This document shows positions 34,320 to 43,278 of a DNA stretch of 64,000 nt, one piece after another. The notes below the pieces were generated by a model that saw only the letters and a list, made by a program, of their open reading frames with translations, was not told where the DNA came from and did no database searches. Origin of the DNA: Ochrobactrum teleogrylli (lineage in GTDB: Bacteria; Pseudomonadota; Alphaproteobacteria; Rhizobiales; Rhizobiaceae); assembly GCF_006376685.1 (NCBI RefSeq), contig NZ_VEWL01000001.1, positions 1 through 64,000 on the forward strand, read 5' to 3'. Both the position numbers and the translations under genes were made by a program. Position 1 is the stretch's first letter. The number at the start of each line of letters is the position of its first letter.

Positions 34320-35455
34320 CCGGCAGCTGGTTTTCATTCGAGCGTCTTGGCGCGATGTTGATGAAGGAATTCATCCAGATGCGGCGCGACCGCATCACCT
34401 TCGCCATGATGCTGATGGTGCCGCTGATGCAGCTTCTGCTGTTCGGCTTTGCCATCAACAACGACCCGAAAAGCTTGCCAAGCGCGGTCGTCGTGACAAG
34501 TCAGGATCATTACACCCGGGCGATGATTTCGGCGCTGGAAACGACCGGTTATTACCGCTTTGATCATGTGGTTCAAAGCGCTGCCGAAGCCGAAGCGCTG
34601 CTCGCCAACGGCACAGTCTCTTTCGTGGTCACCATTCCTTCCGACTTCGCGCGGCGGGTAGATGCGGGCGATGCGCCGCAAATCCTGATCGAAGCCGATG
34701 CGACCGATCCATCGGTGGCAAGCGGGGCGATTTCGACGCTCGGCACCGTGGCCAGTCAGGCGCTGCTGCGCGAGCAGGGCAAACAGGCCGAAGCGACGGG
34801 TGCCGCCAGCAGCCAGCTGCAGGTGATCGTGCATCGCCGTTACAACCCGGAAGGCGTGTCGCAATATAATATCGTGCCCGGTCTGCTCGGGGTCATCCTG
34901 CAAATGACGATGGTGATGATGACGGCCATGGCGCTGACCCGTGAAACCGAGCGAGGCACGATGGAAAACCTGCTTGCTATGCCCGCTACGCCTGCCGAGA
35001 TCATGCTGGGCAAGGTGCTGCCGTTTCTGGCTGTCGGCGCGGTGCAGGTGGTGGTCGTGCTGGTTGCGGCAAAGCTTCTGTTCGGCGTGCCGTTCGTCGG
35101 ATCGCTGGCGCTGCTTCTGGCTTGCGTGCTGATCTTCGTTTTGTCGCTGGTGCTGCTTGGCTATACAATTTCGACCGCTTCGCGCACGCAGATGCAGGCC
35201 ATGCAGCTGACCTTCTTCTTTTTCCTGCCGTCGCTGATGCTGTCGGGCTTCATGTTCCCGTTCCGGGGCATGCCGGATTGGGCGCAGACTCTGGGCGAGA
35301 TTTTCCCGCTCACGCATTTCCTGCGCATCGTGCGCGCCGTCATGCTGAAAGGCGCAACCCTTGCCGACATCGCCGGCGAGGTGAATGCGCTGATCCTGTT
35401 CGTTGTTCTCTTTGCCACGATGGCGCTGTTGCGCTTCCGGCGCACGCTTGATTAA
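34316..35455 (+). CDS. ABC-2 type permease (YbhS/YbhR-like)
   Basis: 379 aa. One N-terminal membrane segment (ITFAMMLMVPLMQLLLFGFAINND), a large periplasmic domain, then five segments including NIVPGLLGVILQMTMVMMTAMALTRETERGTMENLLAMP, the ABC-2 signature. Overlaps the ATPase gene by 4 bp (ATGA). Only one permease gene is present, so the pump is likely a homodimer, unlike E. coli with ybhS and ybhR. Substrate unknown; CecR-type systems respond to antibiotics such as chloramphenicol and cefoperazone in E. coli. Confidence 0.92.
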   Translation: MTGSWFSFERLGAMLMKEFIQMRRDRITFAMMLMVPLMQLLLFGFAINNDPKSLPSAVVVTSQDHYTRAMISALETTGYYRFDHVVQSAAEAEALLANGTVSFVVTIPSDFARRVDAGDAPQILIEADATDPSVASGAISTLGTVASQALLREQGKQAEATGAASSQLQVIVHRRYNPEGVSQYNIVPGLLGVILQMTMVMMTAMALTRETERGTMENLLAMPATPAEIMLGKVLPFLAVGAVQVVVVLVAAKLLFGVPFVGSLALLLACVLIFVLSLVLLGYTISTASRTQMQAMQLTFFFFLPSLMLSGFMFPFRGMPDWAQTLGEIFPLTHFLRIVRAVMLKGATLADIAGEVNALILFVVLFATMALLRFRRTLD

Positions 35456-35482
35456 CGAAACGCGCGCCGGAGCCAGGTTTTA

Positions 35483-36685
35483 TCAGCAAGCCGAAGCGGC
35501 TAGCTCCACTTTCGGGCGGCGTGACAACGTGAAGAGCAGACCCGCTGCAGCCAGAAGGCCTCCGGCCACCGGGATAGCGGCATAGCCGTAGCCAGCGCTC
35601 AGCACCGCGCCACCCAGAGCAGCGCCCACTGCATTGCCAAGGTTGAATGCGCCGATATTGATCGACGAAGCGAGCCCCGGTGCTTCGGCTGCGGCCTGCA
35701 TAACGCGCATCTGAACCGGCGGCACGATGGCAAATGCCGCAGCACCCCAGGCCAGCAGACTGATGAGCGCGCCGACATGGCTGTTGAGCGCGAACGGCAG
35801 CACGAAGCTGACGGCTGCGAGCATGGCGAGGAAGATCCGCGTTGCGCCATTGAGCGACCAGTCGGCCAGACGGCCACCCAGCGCATTGCCGATGGTAAAG
35901 CCCACGCCGATAATGACGAGCGCCAGCGTCACGAAACCTTCCGAAGCGCCGGTGCGATCAGCCAGAACGGCGGCAACATAGGTGTAGAGCGTGAACATCG
36001 CGCCTGCGCCCATCACGGTTGTCGCCAGCGACTTCAACACGGTTGGCCGCATCAGAACGCCCAGTTCCTGACGGATATTGGGCATCTTGCCCGCTTCACC
36101 GCGCGGCAGCGAAAGCCAGAGCGCGACAATGGCGACGAGGCCGAGAACCGCAGTTCCCGCAAACGACATGCGCCAGCCGATCTGCTGTCCGATCCAGGTG
36201 GCTGCCGGGACGCCGCCGATATTGGCAATGGTGAGACCCATGAACATGGTCGCAACCGCGCTGGCCCGCTTTTCCGGCGGCACGACGCTGGCCGCAACAA
36301 CTGCGCCGAGACCGAAGAACGCGCCGTGGTTAAGGCTTGTCACCAGACGTGCGGCAAGAAGCGTCCAGTAATCGGGCGCCATTGCCGAGAGAATGTTGCC
36401 GATGGTGAAGATCGCCATCAGCAGCATCAGCGCGGTGCGCTTGCCGAAGCGACCAAAGGCCAAAGTCATGATCGGCGCACCGATCATCACGCCAATGGCA
36501 TAGGCGCTGACCAGAAGACCAGCGGTCGGGATCGATACGTTCACACCATCGGCGATGACAGGCAGCAGGCCCATCGGCGCGAATTCGGTGGTACCGATGC
36601 CGAAGGCACCGATTGCAAGCGCAAGCAGCGGCCAGTTGAAACCGGCCGCGCTGGTTGCGCTTGTCTGAGCGGTTGAAGCACTCAT
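35483..36685 (-). CDS. MFS efflux transporter, DHA1/AraJ-like
   Basis: 400 aa with twelve hydrophobic segments. LLVSAYAIGVMIGAPIMTLAFGRFGKRTALML contains the motif-A loop (GRFGKR) and GAFFGLGAVVAASVVPPEKRASAVATMFMGLTIANIGGVPAAT carries the motif-C-like antiporter region, as in sugar and drug efflux proteins AraJ/SotB. GGAGA lies upstream of the ATG. It follows the aldo/keto reductase gene by 15 bp in the same unit; substrate unknown. Confidence 0.9.
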   Translation of the reverse strand: MSASTAQTSATSAAGFNWPLLALAIGAFGIGTTEFAPMGLLPVIADGVNVSIPTAGLLVSAYAIGVMIGAPIMTLAFGRFGKRTALMLLMAIFTIGNILSAMAPDYWTLLAARLVTSLNHGAFFGLGAVVAASVVPPEKRASAVATMFMGLTIANIGGVPAATWIGQQIGWRMSFAGTAVLGLVAIVALWLSLPRGEAGKMPNIRQELGVLMRPTVLKSLATTVMGAGAMFTLYTYVAAVLADRTGASEGFVTLALVIIGVGFTIGNALGGRLADWSLNGATRIFLAMLAAVSFVLPFALNSHVGALISLLAWGAAAFAIVPPVQMRVMQAAAEAPGLASSINIGAFNLGNAVGAALGGAVLSAGYGYAAIPVAGGLLAAAGLLFTLSRRPKVELAASAC

Positions 36686-36700
36686 AGCGAAATCTCCGTA

Positions 36701-37525
36701 TTACTTGTCCCAGACAGGCGCCAGCTCGGGAGGGCTGACCAGACGTCCATCGGGACGGGCGAGCTTTGCAATCGCTGCCATGTCTTCAGAATTGAGTTCA
36801 AAGTCGAACAGGTCGAAGTTTTCCGCGACACGTTCCGGCTTGGCGGTCTTCGAAAGCGTGATGAAGCCGCGTTCGATGAGCCAGCGCAGCGCAACCTGTG
36901 CGGCGGTCTTGCCGTATTTCGCGCCAATGGCCTGCAACGCCGGATCACGCGGAACCGCCCCATCGGCCATGCCGAAATAGGCGGTGATGGCAACGCCTGC
37001 TTCCTTGGCGGCTGCGGCAATCGCGTTCTGGTCGAGATAAGGATGAACCTCGATCTGGTTGGTCACGATCGGCGCGGGGCTGCGTTCAATCGATTCTTTC
37101 ATCTGCGCGATATTCTGGTTGCTGACGCCGATAAAGCGCGTCTTGCCGGAAGCCTGAACCGCGCTCAGCAGGTCAACCTGTTCGACAATCGATACTTTAT
37201 GGGCTGGCCAGTGCAGAAGCAGCAGATCGACCTGATCGACTTGCAGCTTGTCCAGGCTTTCGGTTACGGAAGAGGCGAATTTCTCTTCGCTATAATTATC
37301 GACCCAGACCTTGGTGGTCAGGAACAGATCGTCACGACGCGCGCCTGCCTTTTGCAAGGCTTGGCCAAGGGCTGCTTCGTTCTGATAAATCTGGGCGGTG
37401 TCGAAATGGCGGAAACCTGCTTCCAGTGCGGCTGGAATGATGGCTTCCACTTCGGCATCCGACATGCGGAAAACGCCGAAACCAAGCGCGGGAATGGCCG
37501 CGCCATGTGCGTTGATGAACTTCAT
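36701..37525 (-). CDS. Aldo/keto reductase (2,5-diketo-D-gluconate reductase-like)
   Basis: 274 aa. The catalytic tetrad is visible: Asp and Tyr in FRHFDTAQIYQNEAALG, Lys in LFLTTKVWVD and His in LLLLHWPAH. The NADPH-binding C-terminus has ITLSKTAKPERVAENFDLFDFEL. NADPH-dependent reduction of an aldehyde or ketone is expected. It is the first gene of a unit with an MFS exporter and is divergent from a LysR regulator, a common arrangement for stress or aldehyde detoxification; the inducer is unknown. Confidence 0.93.
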   Translation of the reverse strand: MKFINAHGAAIPALGFGVFRMSDAEVEAIIPAALEAGFRHFDTAQIYQNEAALGQALQKAGARRDDLFLTTKVWVDNYSEEKFASSVTESLDKLQVDQVDLLLLHWPAHKVSIVEQVDLLSAVQASGKTRFIGVSNQNIAQMKESIERSPAPIVTNQIEVHPYLDQNAIAAAAKEAGVAITAYFGMADGAVPRDPALQAIGAKYGKTAAQVALRWLIERGFITLSKTAKPERVAENFDLFDFELNSEDMAAIAKLARPDGRLVSPPELAPVWDK

Positions 37526-37682
37526 GGTAACTCCTGTTGACTGGCTGGACGCGTTTCGCGCGGGGCGCGCACGAAGCTTGGGAGGCAGACGCTTCCAGTC
37601 AGGAATCTATTAGAAACCTGTGATGTCCCAAGAAATAGGCCCAACATTCTCACTTGAAAATGCGCTGGCGTTCCACATTATC

Positions 37683-37699
37683 TATGAAACGATTTCACA
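37683..37699. promoter_or_regulatory. LysR-type operator candidate between akr and lysR
   Basis: TATGAAACGATTTCACA has GAAA-CGA-TTTC symmetry with the T-N11-A look of LysR sites. It is 14 bp upstream of the lysR start in the 187-bp divergent gap, where autoregulation is usual. Confidence 0.45.
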
Positions 37700-37712
37700 G
37701 ATGAGGTCATGA

Positions 37713-38615
37713 ATGGATAATCGCGCCGGTGAGATGCAGGTTTTTCTGCGGGTCGTGGAGGCGGGCAGCTTCTCTGAGGCGGCACGATTGCTGCGCATGA
37801 ACCCGTCCACGATCAGCAAGCTGATTTCCCGTATCGAGACGCGGCTGGGCGTGCGGCTTCTGGAACGGTCGTCGCGCCGCCTGTCGCTGACCGCCGAGGG
37901 GCGCATCTATTATGAGCGCAGCCAGGGGCTGCTGCACGACTTCGATGAGATCGAGCGCGAACTGTCGCAAGGCTCGGCCAGCACGGGCGGCACGGTGCGC
38001 GTCAACACATCGGTCGCGCTGGGCACGCTGGGACTGGAACCGATACTGCCGGAGTTTCTTGCCGCCTATCCCAATATTGTGGTGGACCTGTCACTCGGCG
38101 ACGAGATTATCGATCTCTATCGTGATCGAACCGATGTGGCGCTTCGCACCGGTCGGTTGCCGAACTCCAGCATGATGGCGCGCCGGATCGGACTGGCCCG
38201 GCGCAAGATTGTGGCGGCTCCGGCCTATCTGGAGCGGTGCGGCACGCCGCTGACGGTAGACGACCTTGCGGACCATAATTGCATCGGGTTCAATTTCCGC
38301 CGTATGGCGCCCGTCTGGCCGCTCAAGGAAAGTGGTCGCATTGTCGACCGCGCCGTCTATGGCTCGTTGCTCGCCAATAATGGTGAAACGGTCCGTCGCA
38401 TGGCCGTCGCCGGTCTGGGGCTTGCCCGCCTTGGTGACTATCACGCCCGCGACGATATAGCTGCCGGTCGGCTCGTCGAGGTGCTGGCCGATGTGATCGA
38501 GAGCGACGAGGAAGAGGTGAACGCTGTCTATCTGGGTGGCGCGCGCCTGCCCCAGCGTGTGAAGGTTTTCCTCGATTTCGTGGTGCCGCGTTTGCAGGCG
38601 TTTCTCGCCAAGTGA
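37713..38615 (+). CDS. LysR-family transcriptional regulator
   Basis: 300 aa. N-terminal HTH MQVFLRVVEAGSFSEAARLLRMNPSTISKLISRIETRLGVRLLERSSRRLSLTAEG, then the effector domain of the group that acts on oxidoreductase genes (TGRLPNSSMMARRIG). GAGG lies 7 nt before ATG 37713. It is divergent from the aldo/keto reductase-MFS unit and is the likely regulator of it. Confidence 0.93.
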   Translation: MDNRAGEMQVFLRVVEAGSFSEAARLLRMNPSTISKLISRIETRLGVRLLERSSRRLSLTAEGRIYYERSQGLLHDFDEIERELSQGSASTGGTVRVNTSVALGTLGLEPILPEFLAAYPNIVVDLSLGDEIIDLYRDRTDVALRTGRLPNSSMMARRIGLARRKIVAAPAYLERCGTPLTVDDLADHNCIGFNFRRMAPVWPLKESGRIVDRAVYGSLLANNGETVRRMAVAGLGLARLGDYHARDDIAAGRLVEVLADVIESDEEEVNAVYLGGARLPQRVKVFLDFVVPRLQAFLAK

Positions 38616-38861
38616 AGTGGAATCATGCCGAATCATGTTGCATATTTGCTTCTAAGTGCCGGTTTTCCGCACAAAACGGCGCTTTCCGATAAAATTTAGC
38701 ACATCTAATAGCTCAATAATTTCAGGTCCTTGAGACGGCGCGTTCGGCTTTTCAAGAATCCGTGCTCTCGTTTTGTATTGACTGTTAACATCGCGTTAAC
38801 CACAGTTTGTTGCAATGTGTTACGCAGTGTTACAATTGGTGAACTGGAAGCGAGGTGCGGA

Positions 38862-40775
38862 TTGAAAGGTGTACGGCAGATAAAACGACAATCCCGGCAG
38901 GCAAGCCTGCCACAAGGGGATAAGTCTGCCGTGGCCAGCATGACCTCATTCTGGGGCCTGATGCGCGCCTATTGGGTATCGGACCGCTGGAGAGAAGCCT
39001 GGGCGCTCACCGCCGCGATCTTTCTTCTGACCGCTTTCGTCAGCAAGACGACGGTGTGGGTGGCGGAAGCCTCCGGTCATCTGATGAACTCCATTGTCAA
39101 CGCCAATACCGCACCGGTTCAAAACCCGTTGGCGACGATTTCCATCAATGCAGGTATTCTCATTCTGCTGATGCTGGCGAAGGATGTGATGCTGGTCGGC
39201 TCACGGCATTTCCTTTCAACCACCTTGCACCGCAAGTGGCGCAAATGGCTGAACGACCAGTTTTCCGCAGCGCTTCTTAATAGCAGGCACACGCATTTCC
39301 ATTTGCAGCAGGGCCGCGGCAAGGACCAGATCGACAATGTCGATCAGCGCTTGCAGGAGTCGATCAAGGGCATGACCGGCGGCGCTATCGGCCTCGTAAT
39401 GGGTATTGTCGGCGTCGTTCTGTCGGCCTTCTTCATCGGGCAGAAGCTGATTGAAATGTCCACGGATGTGGAAGGGCTGGAAGTCTTCGGCTCCTATGGC
39501 AGCGCGGTTCTCGCCTTCGCCGCCATCCTGATTTACGTGCCGCTTGGCACATTCGTCGCCGTCAAAATCGGTCGTCGTCTGGAACGCCTCAATCTCGGCA
39601 TTCAGCAGGCGGAAGGTTCCTATCGTGGCGAGTGGACGACCCTTTTGCGCCGCAGTTTCCAGATTTCCGCCTCCAATGGCGAGGCCGTGCAGCGTTCGGT
39701 GAACGAGCGCCTCTACAAGGATGTGGACGGAACGTGGAATAAGCTCAATCGTTTTGACGCGGCCTATCTTGCCTTCCAGCAAGCCTATGGCTTCCTGTCC
39801 AATCGCATCGTCGCCTATATTCCGGGCCTTCTGCCCTATATGGGCGGGTCGGTGAGCTTCCGGAATTATGTCACGGGCGCGGAACTCGTCACCGCCATGA
39901 TCAATGATTGCTCGTGGTTCATTCAGGTCATGCCTGCCATCGCCAATCTGCGCGCCAATGCCGGTCGCGTGACCGGGCTGGCGCGCGCCATGGAAAATGT
40001 GCAGGACCCGACGGATTTCTATGCGCGCTCGGGCGTCAACCGCTTTGCCTTTGGCCGTCAGCATCCGCGCTTCGGCCTGTCTGTCCGCAACCTCACGCTG
40101 ATGCAGGGGCCGGGCAGCGAAGCGCCGTTCCTGCGTTCCGGCGTCATCAATATCCGCGCAGGCGACTGGGTCTATATGCGCGGTGAATCCGGCTCGGGCA
40201 AAACCTCTTTCGTCAAGGCGCTAAACGGCCTTTGGCCCTATGGCACCGGCGATATCATCTATCCGCAGAACGCGACCGCGCTCTATGCCACGCAGGATGC
40301 GAAGTTCCCGTCCGTCTCGCTGAAGCAGCTTGTCAGCCTGCCGGGCGATGCCGGAAGCTTCAGCGATCTTGCCGTCGCTGCGGTCCTGCATGAAGCGGGT
40401 CTCGGCGAATTCATCGAAAAGATGAACGATAGCGATGCCGGTGGTGCACCGTGGGATATGGTTCTGTCTGGCGGGCAAAAGCAGAAGATCGTGCTGGCGC
40501 GCATTCTCCTGCACAAGCCTTCGATCATCTTCCTCGATGAGGCCACAGGCGCGCTCGACCCGGCTTCAAAGGCGCGCTTCCATACCGCCCTGAAGAGCCG
40601 CTGCCCTGATGCCATCGTCATCAGCATCATGCATGAGGAAAAGCTTCCGGTGCTGGAAAACGGCGCACAGGTCTATTCCCATGTGCTGGATATCCGCAAT
40701 GGCTATGTGTCCTTGCGTCCTGTTCATTTCGATCTTCCGGGTGCTGCCCACGCCCCGCTCATCGCGGCTGAATAA
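38862..40775 (+). CDS. SbmA/BacA-like ABC transporter, permease and ATPase fused
   Basis: About 637 aa. A six-segment SbmA/BacA-type membrane domain includes GKDQIDNVDQRLQESI (~ residue 155), the DNxDQR motif of this family, and is followed by a nucleotide-binding domain with Walker A GESGSGKTSFVKALNG (~ 450), signature LSGGQKQKIVLAR and Walker B SIIFLDEATGALD. SbmA/BacA relatives with ATPase (YddA, Rv1819c) move peptides, cobalamin or very-long-chain lipid precursors. Start is uncertain: TTG 38862 (GAGG upstream), GTG 38931 (AAGGGGA upstream) or ATG 38940; the sequence before 38862 does not look coding. Confidence 0.85.
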   Translation: MKGVRQIKRQSRQASLPQGDKSAVASMTSFWGLMRAYWVSDRWREAWALTAAIFLLTAFVSKTTVWVAEASGHLMNSIVNANTAPVQNPLATISINAGILILLMLAKDVMLVGSRHFLSTTLHRKWRKWLNDQFSAALLNSRHTHFHLQQGRGKDQIDNVDQRLQESIKGMTGGAIGLVMGIVGVVLSAFFIGQKLIEMSTDVEGLEVFGSYGSAVLAFAAILIYVPLGTFVAVKIGRRLERLNLGIQQAEGSYRGEWTTLLRRSFQISASNGEAVQRSVNERLYKDVDGTWNKLNRFDAAYLAFQQAYGFLSNRIVAYIPGLLPYMGGSVSFRNYVTGAELVTAMINDCSWFIQVMPAIANLRANAGRVTGLARAMENVQDPTDFYARSGVNRFAFGRQHPRFGLSVRNLTLMQGPGSEAPFLRSGVINIRAGDWVYMRGESGSGKTSFVKALNGLWPYGTGDIIYPQNATALYATQDAKFPSVSLKQLVSLPGDAGSFSDLAVAAVLHEAGLGEFIEKMNDSDAGGAPWDMVLSGGQKQKIVLARILLHKPSIIFLDEATGALDPASKARFHTALKSRCPDAIVISIMHEEKLPVLENGAQVYSHVLDIRNGYVSLRPVHFDLPGAAHAPLIAAE

Positions 40776-40802
40776 TCGCTGCCTATAACGCAGAGTTGTA
40801 AA

Positions 40803-40823
40803 AGTCCAAATTTGGACTATATT
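40803..40823 (+). promoter_or_regulatory. Operator/promoter of the Xre-RES toxin-antitoxin pair
   Basis: AGTCCAAATTTGGACT (40803-40818) is a perfect 16-bp palindrome overlapping a TATATT -10 element (40818-40823), 26 bp upstream of the antitoxin start. This is the standard arrangement for autorepression by the antitoxin or its complex with the toxin. Confidence 0.65.
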
Positions 40824-40848
40824 CCATTCTGGACGAATGGAGACGATC

Positions 40849-41376
40849 ATGGCTCGTGGCAATGTGGCGTTAAAGACAGGGATTGAAAAAGGTCCGGACG
40901 TTCTTGATCCGCGCCGTTTCGGCCCATTATCGCGCAAGCGATTGAGTGCGCCCGGGCTGCGTACCTTTCTGGCTATTGCCGATCTCTGGGGGCTGGACGA
41001 GCAGCAGCGTCTGCTGGTTCTGGGTCTTCCGTCGCGCTCGACCTATTACAACTGGGTGAAAGCCGTGCGCGAACATCGCGATATCACGCTGGATGTCGAT
41101 GTGCTGACGCGCCTGTCTGCCGTGCTCGGCATTCATCAGGCGCTGGGTGTTCTTTATCCGGATGAGACGGCGGGCGTGCGCTGGCTGACGACGCCCAATC
41201 GCGCAACGGTGTTTGGCGGGCATCCGCCGCTGAGGCTGGTGACGGGTGGCACACAGGACGGATTGCTGACTGTGCGGCGGTTTCTCGATGCGGCCCGTGG
41301 CGGCCACTTCATGGAACCAAACGAGATCGACAGCGCCTTCACGCCTTATCGCGATTCCGACGTGGTGTTCTCGTGA
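40849..41376 (+). CDS. MbcA/ParS/Xre-type antitoxin
   Basis: 175 aa. The N-terminal two thirds is the Xre-like helical domain (LSRKRLSAPGLRTFLAIADLWGLDEQQRLLVLGLPSRSTYYNWVKAV) and the C-terminus has the MbcA/ParS toxin-binding part (GGHPPLRLVTGGTQDGLLTVRRFLDAARGG). ATG 40849 is chosen for GGAG 6 nt upstream; ATG 40837 overlaps that site. It neutralises the RES toxin encoded immediately downstream, and probably represses the operon through the palindrome upstream. Confidence 0.92.
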   Translation: MARGNVALKTGIEKGPDVLDPRRFGPLSRKRLSAPGLRTFLAIADLWGLDEQQRLLVLGLPSRSTYYNWVKAVREHRDITLDVDVLTRLSAVLGIHQALGVLYPDETAGVRWLTTPNRATVFGGHPPLRLVTGGTQDGLLTVRRFLDAARGGHFMEPNEIDSAFTPYRDSDVVFS

Positions 41377-42038
41377 GGCGCAATCCCGCGCCGCATCCGA
41401 GTTACCGGCTTATTCCGTCGCGTTTTCCTCCGGTCGGACTTTTCGACACGGTGGCGACCGCTGCCGATCTGGAAGCGGTGATGGAACTGGCCGGCTGGAC
41501 CAATGACCGGCTACTGGTCGAACGTCTGCAAAGGCTACCGCATGAGGAATGGGTGTTCGGCAGGCCGAATTCCAGCATCGTCATGGCGACATTTCTGCAT
41601 GTCGCGCCGGGCGGCATGCGGTTCAACGGGCCGGAGCTCGGCGCATGGTATGCCGCCGCCAGCATCACCACCTCCGTAGTGGAAGTAGCGCATCATATGC
41701 GCCGTGAGGCGGTGGCCACGGGGCAGGAGACGCTTTCCCGGACATTCCGCGTTTATAGCGCGCGCCTTGAAGGCGATTTCATCGATATCAGCGGCGAACA
41801 GGTGGCAAGACCTGAAATCTACGCATCCGACGACTATCGCGCGTCGCAGCTTTTCGGCGAGGAAATGCGCGCTGCCGGAGAAAACGGCATCCTGTTCGAT
41901 AGCCTCCGCCATGAGGGCGGCGTCAACATCGCCGCTTTTCGTCCGAGCCGTATTCTCGATGTTGTGCAGGGCGACCACTACGATGTGACGGTCGAGGCAT
42001 TCTCGCAGAAAATTCAGGCGAAGAAGCTGTCGGGATAA
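41373..42038 (+). CDS. RES-domain toxin (NAD+-degrading)
   Basis: 221 aa. The RES domain is seen from YRLIPSRFPPVGLFDT (Arg of the R-E-S set) through GGMRFNGPELGAWYAAASITTSVVEVAHH (Glu region) to GILFDSLRHEGGVNIAAFRPSRI (Ser region). RES toxins (Res, MbcT) degrade NAD+, some by phosphorolysis. The start is GTG 41373, overlapping the antitoxin stop by 4 bp with no Shine-Dalgarno of its own, so translation depends on the antitoxin. All three conserved regions appear intact, so the toxin is presumably active. Confidence 0.93.
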   Translation: MRRNPAPHPSYRLIPSRFPPVGLFDTVATAADLEAVMELAGWTNDRLLVERLQRLPHEEWVFGRPNSSIVMATFLHVAPGGMRFNGPELGAWYAAASITTSVVEVAHHMRREAVATGQETLSRTFRVYSARLEGDFIDISGEQVARPEIYASDDYRASQLFGEEMRAAGENGILFDSLRHEGGVNIAAFRPSRILDVVQGDHYDVTVEAFSQKIQAKKLSG

Positions 42039-42046
42039 GGCATTTG

Positions 42047-42973
42047 TTACACCGCCCATTCGACATCGGTGGTGAAGGCGATGGTGAGCCAGCGGTCGGG
42101 GCTTTCTTCACCCAGCGCATTGCCGATTTCATCGCGCAAAGCGTCCCATTCTTCCAGCCGCCGGGGTGGTAGGTTGGGCGGAACGATAAAGTAAAGTTCG
42201 ATCTGTTTGCCGCGACCGACTTTGGCGACATAAGCGCGATAGGACATGAAGCCATGACGCTTCACAATGTCTTGCGCCACGCTGTCGACATGTTGCTTGA
42301 GATCGGCGGGCGTAACCAGAAATATGTCGGCCAGCGCCTGTTTTATCGTGCCGATAGGCATAGGGATGATGGCGAGACAGACCACGGCCAGCGCGGTCGG
42401 GTCGATATAGGGCGCTATCCAACCAAGCTCGGTGCCCTCCACGAGATAGCCGATCAGGAAGGCGATCAACAGCGCGGCGGTAATGCCGCCCGACATGATC
42501 CACGCCTTGGCATCCAGCGCCACGAACTCCGATTTTATGACGCGGTTGGCGCGCATTTCGAACCACGCCATGCCGAGGCATGCAACCAGCGCAACCACCG
42601 CATAGAAGATGGCATAGGTGAATTCGAGATGGCGACCGCCCTGCATGATAATGGCAATTGCATTGATGAGTGCGTAGATCGCAACGCCGGTCAGCATGAT
42701 GCCGTTCAGGCCAAGCACCATCGGTTCCAGATGCCAGAACCCCATGGTGAAACGCTCGCGCAATTTGCGGTTGGGCTGCTCCGGGGATGCGGAGAGCGCG
42801 ATGAGGCGCGATACGATCAGCGCGAGCCCGCTCATGGCTGCGTCGGCCAGCATATAGACACCGTCGAAGACAATGGAGAATGAACCGGACAAAAGACCGA
42901 ATACGACGCCGAAACCGGCGACCAGCAGAGTAACGCCTATCGAGACTTGAAGAACCGTTTGTTCACCGCGCAA
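42047..42973 (-). CDS. Cation diffusion facilitator family transporter
   Basis: 308 aa. Six membrane segments in the first ~215 residues, with metal-site acidic residues in SIVFDGVYMLADAAMSG and the segment FTMGFWHLEPMVLGLNG after TM2, then a soluble C-terminal domain of ~95 residues. It differs from ZitB-type members, where the site reads HxxxD; here DxxxxxxD is seen, so Mn, Fe or another divalent metal is possible. The start is TTG 42973, backed by GGAG 6 nt upstream. Confidence 0.85.
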   Translation of the reverse strand: MRGEQTVLQVSIGVTLLVAGFGVVFGLLSGSFSIVFDGVYMLADAAMSGLALIVSRLIALSASPEQPNRKLRERFTMGFWHLEPMVLGLNGIMLTGVAIYALINAIAIIMQGGRHLEFTYAIFYAVVALVACLGMAWFEMRANRVIKSEFVALDAKAWIMSGGITAALLIAFLIGYLVEGTELGWIAPYIDPTALAVVCLAIIPMPIGTIKQALADIFLVTPADLKQHVDSVAQDIVKRHGFMSYRAYVAKVGRGKQIELYFIVPPNLPPRRLEEWDALRDEIGNALGEESPDRWLTIAFTTDVEWAV

Positions 42974-43278
42974 TTTTTACTCCAAATTTAAAAATCAAAT
43001 CGGCAATATTGCTTGAAAGGTCATTCGCCGCTTTATTCGCGTTGCGTGCGATGGAAAATATATACATCGAAGGAAGGAAACCGGCAAATTCGAGATGTTT
43101 TTATTGAAGAATCCTCTAACATGAAAGTCATCGCTTCGGCTTCCTGAAGCTTTCCTGCGCGCTGTCGTTCGCAAACGAAAAGAAGGGGTGTGTCTTGTCG
43201 ATACGGATTGGCCAAAAATACGGGCACCTCATTCACGGATGGAGCTGCGCCTGCCATAGCCCGCAAGCCCTGCAACTG
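42974..43278. other. Divergent intergenic region
   Basis: About 300 bp between the cation transporter and the amidohydrolase. It must hold two divergent promoters. I see no strong repeat; an in-frame TTG at 43195 (AAGGGG upstream) could extend the amidohydrolase into it. Confidence 0.4.
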
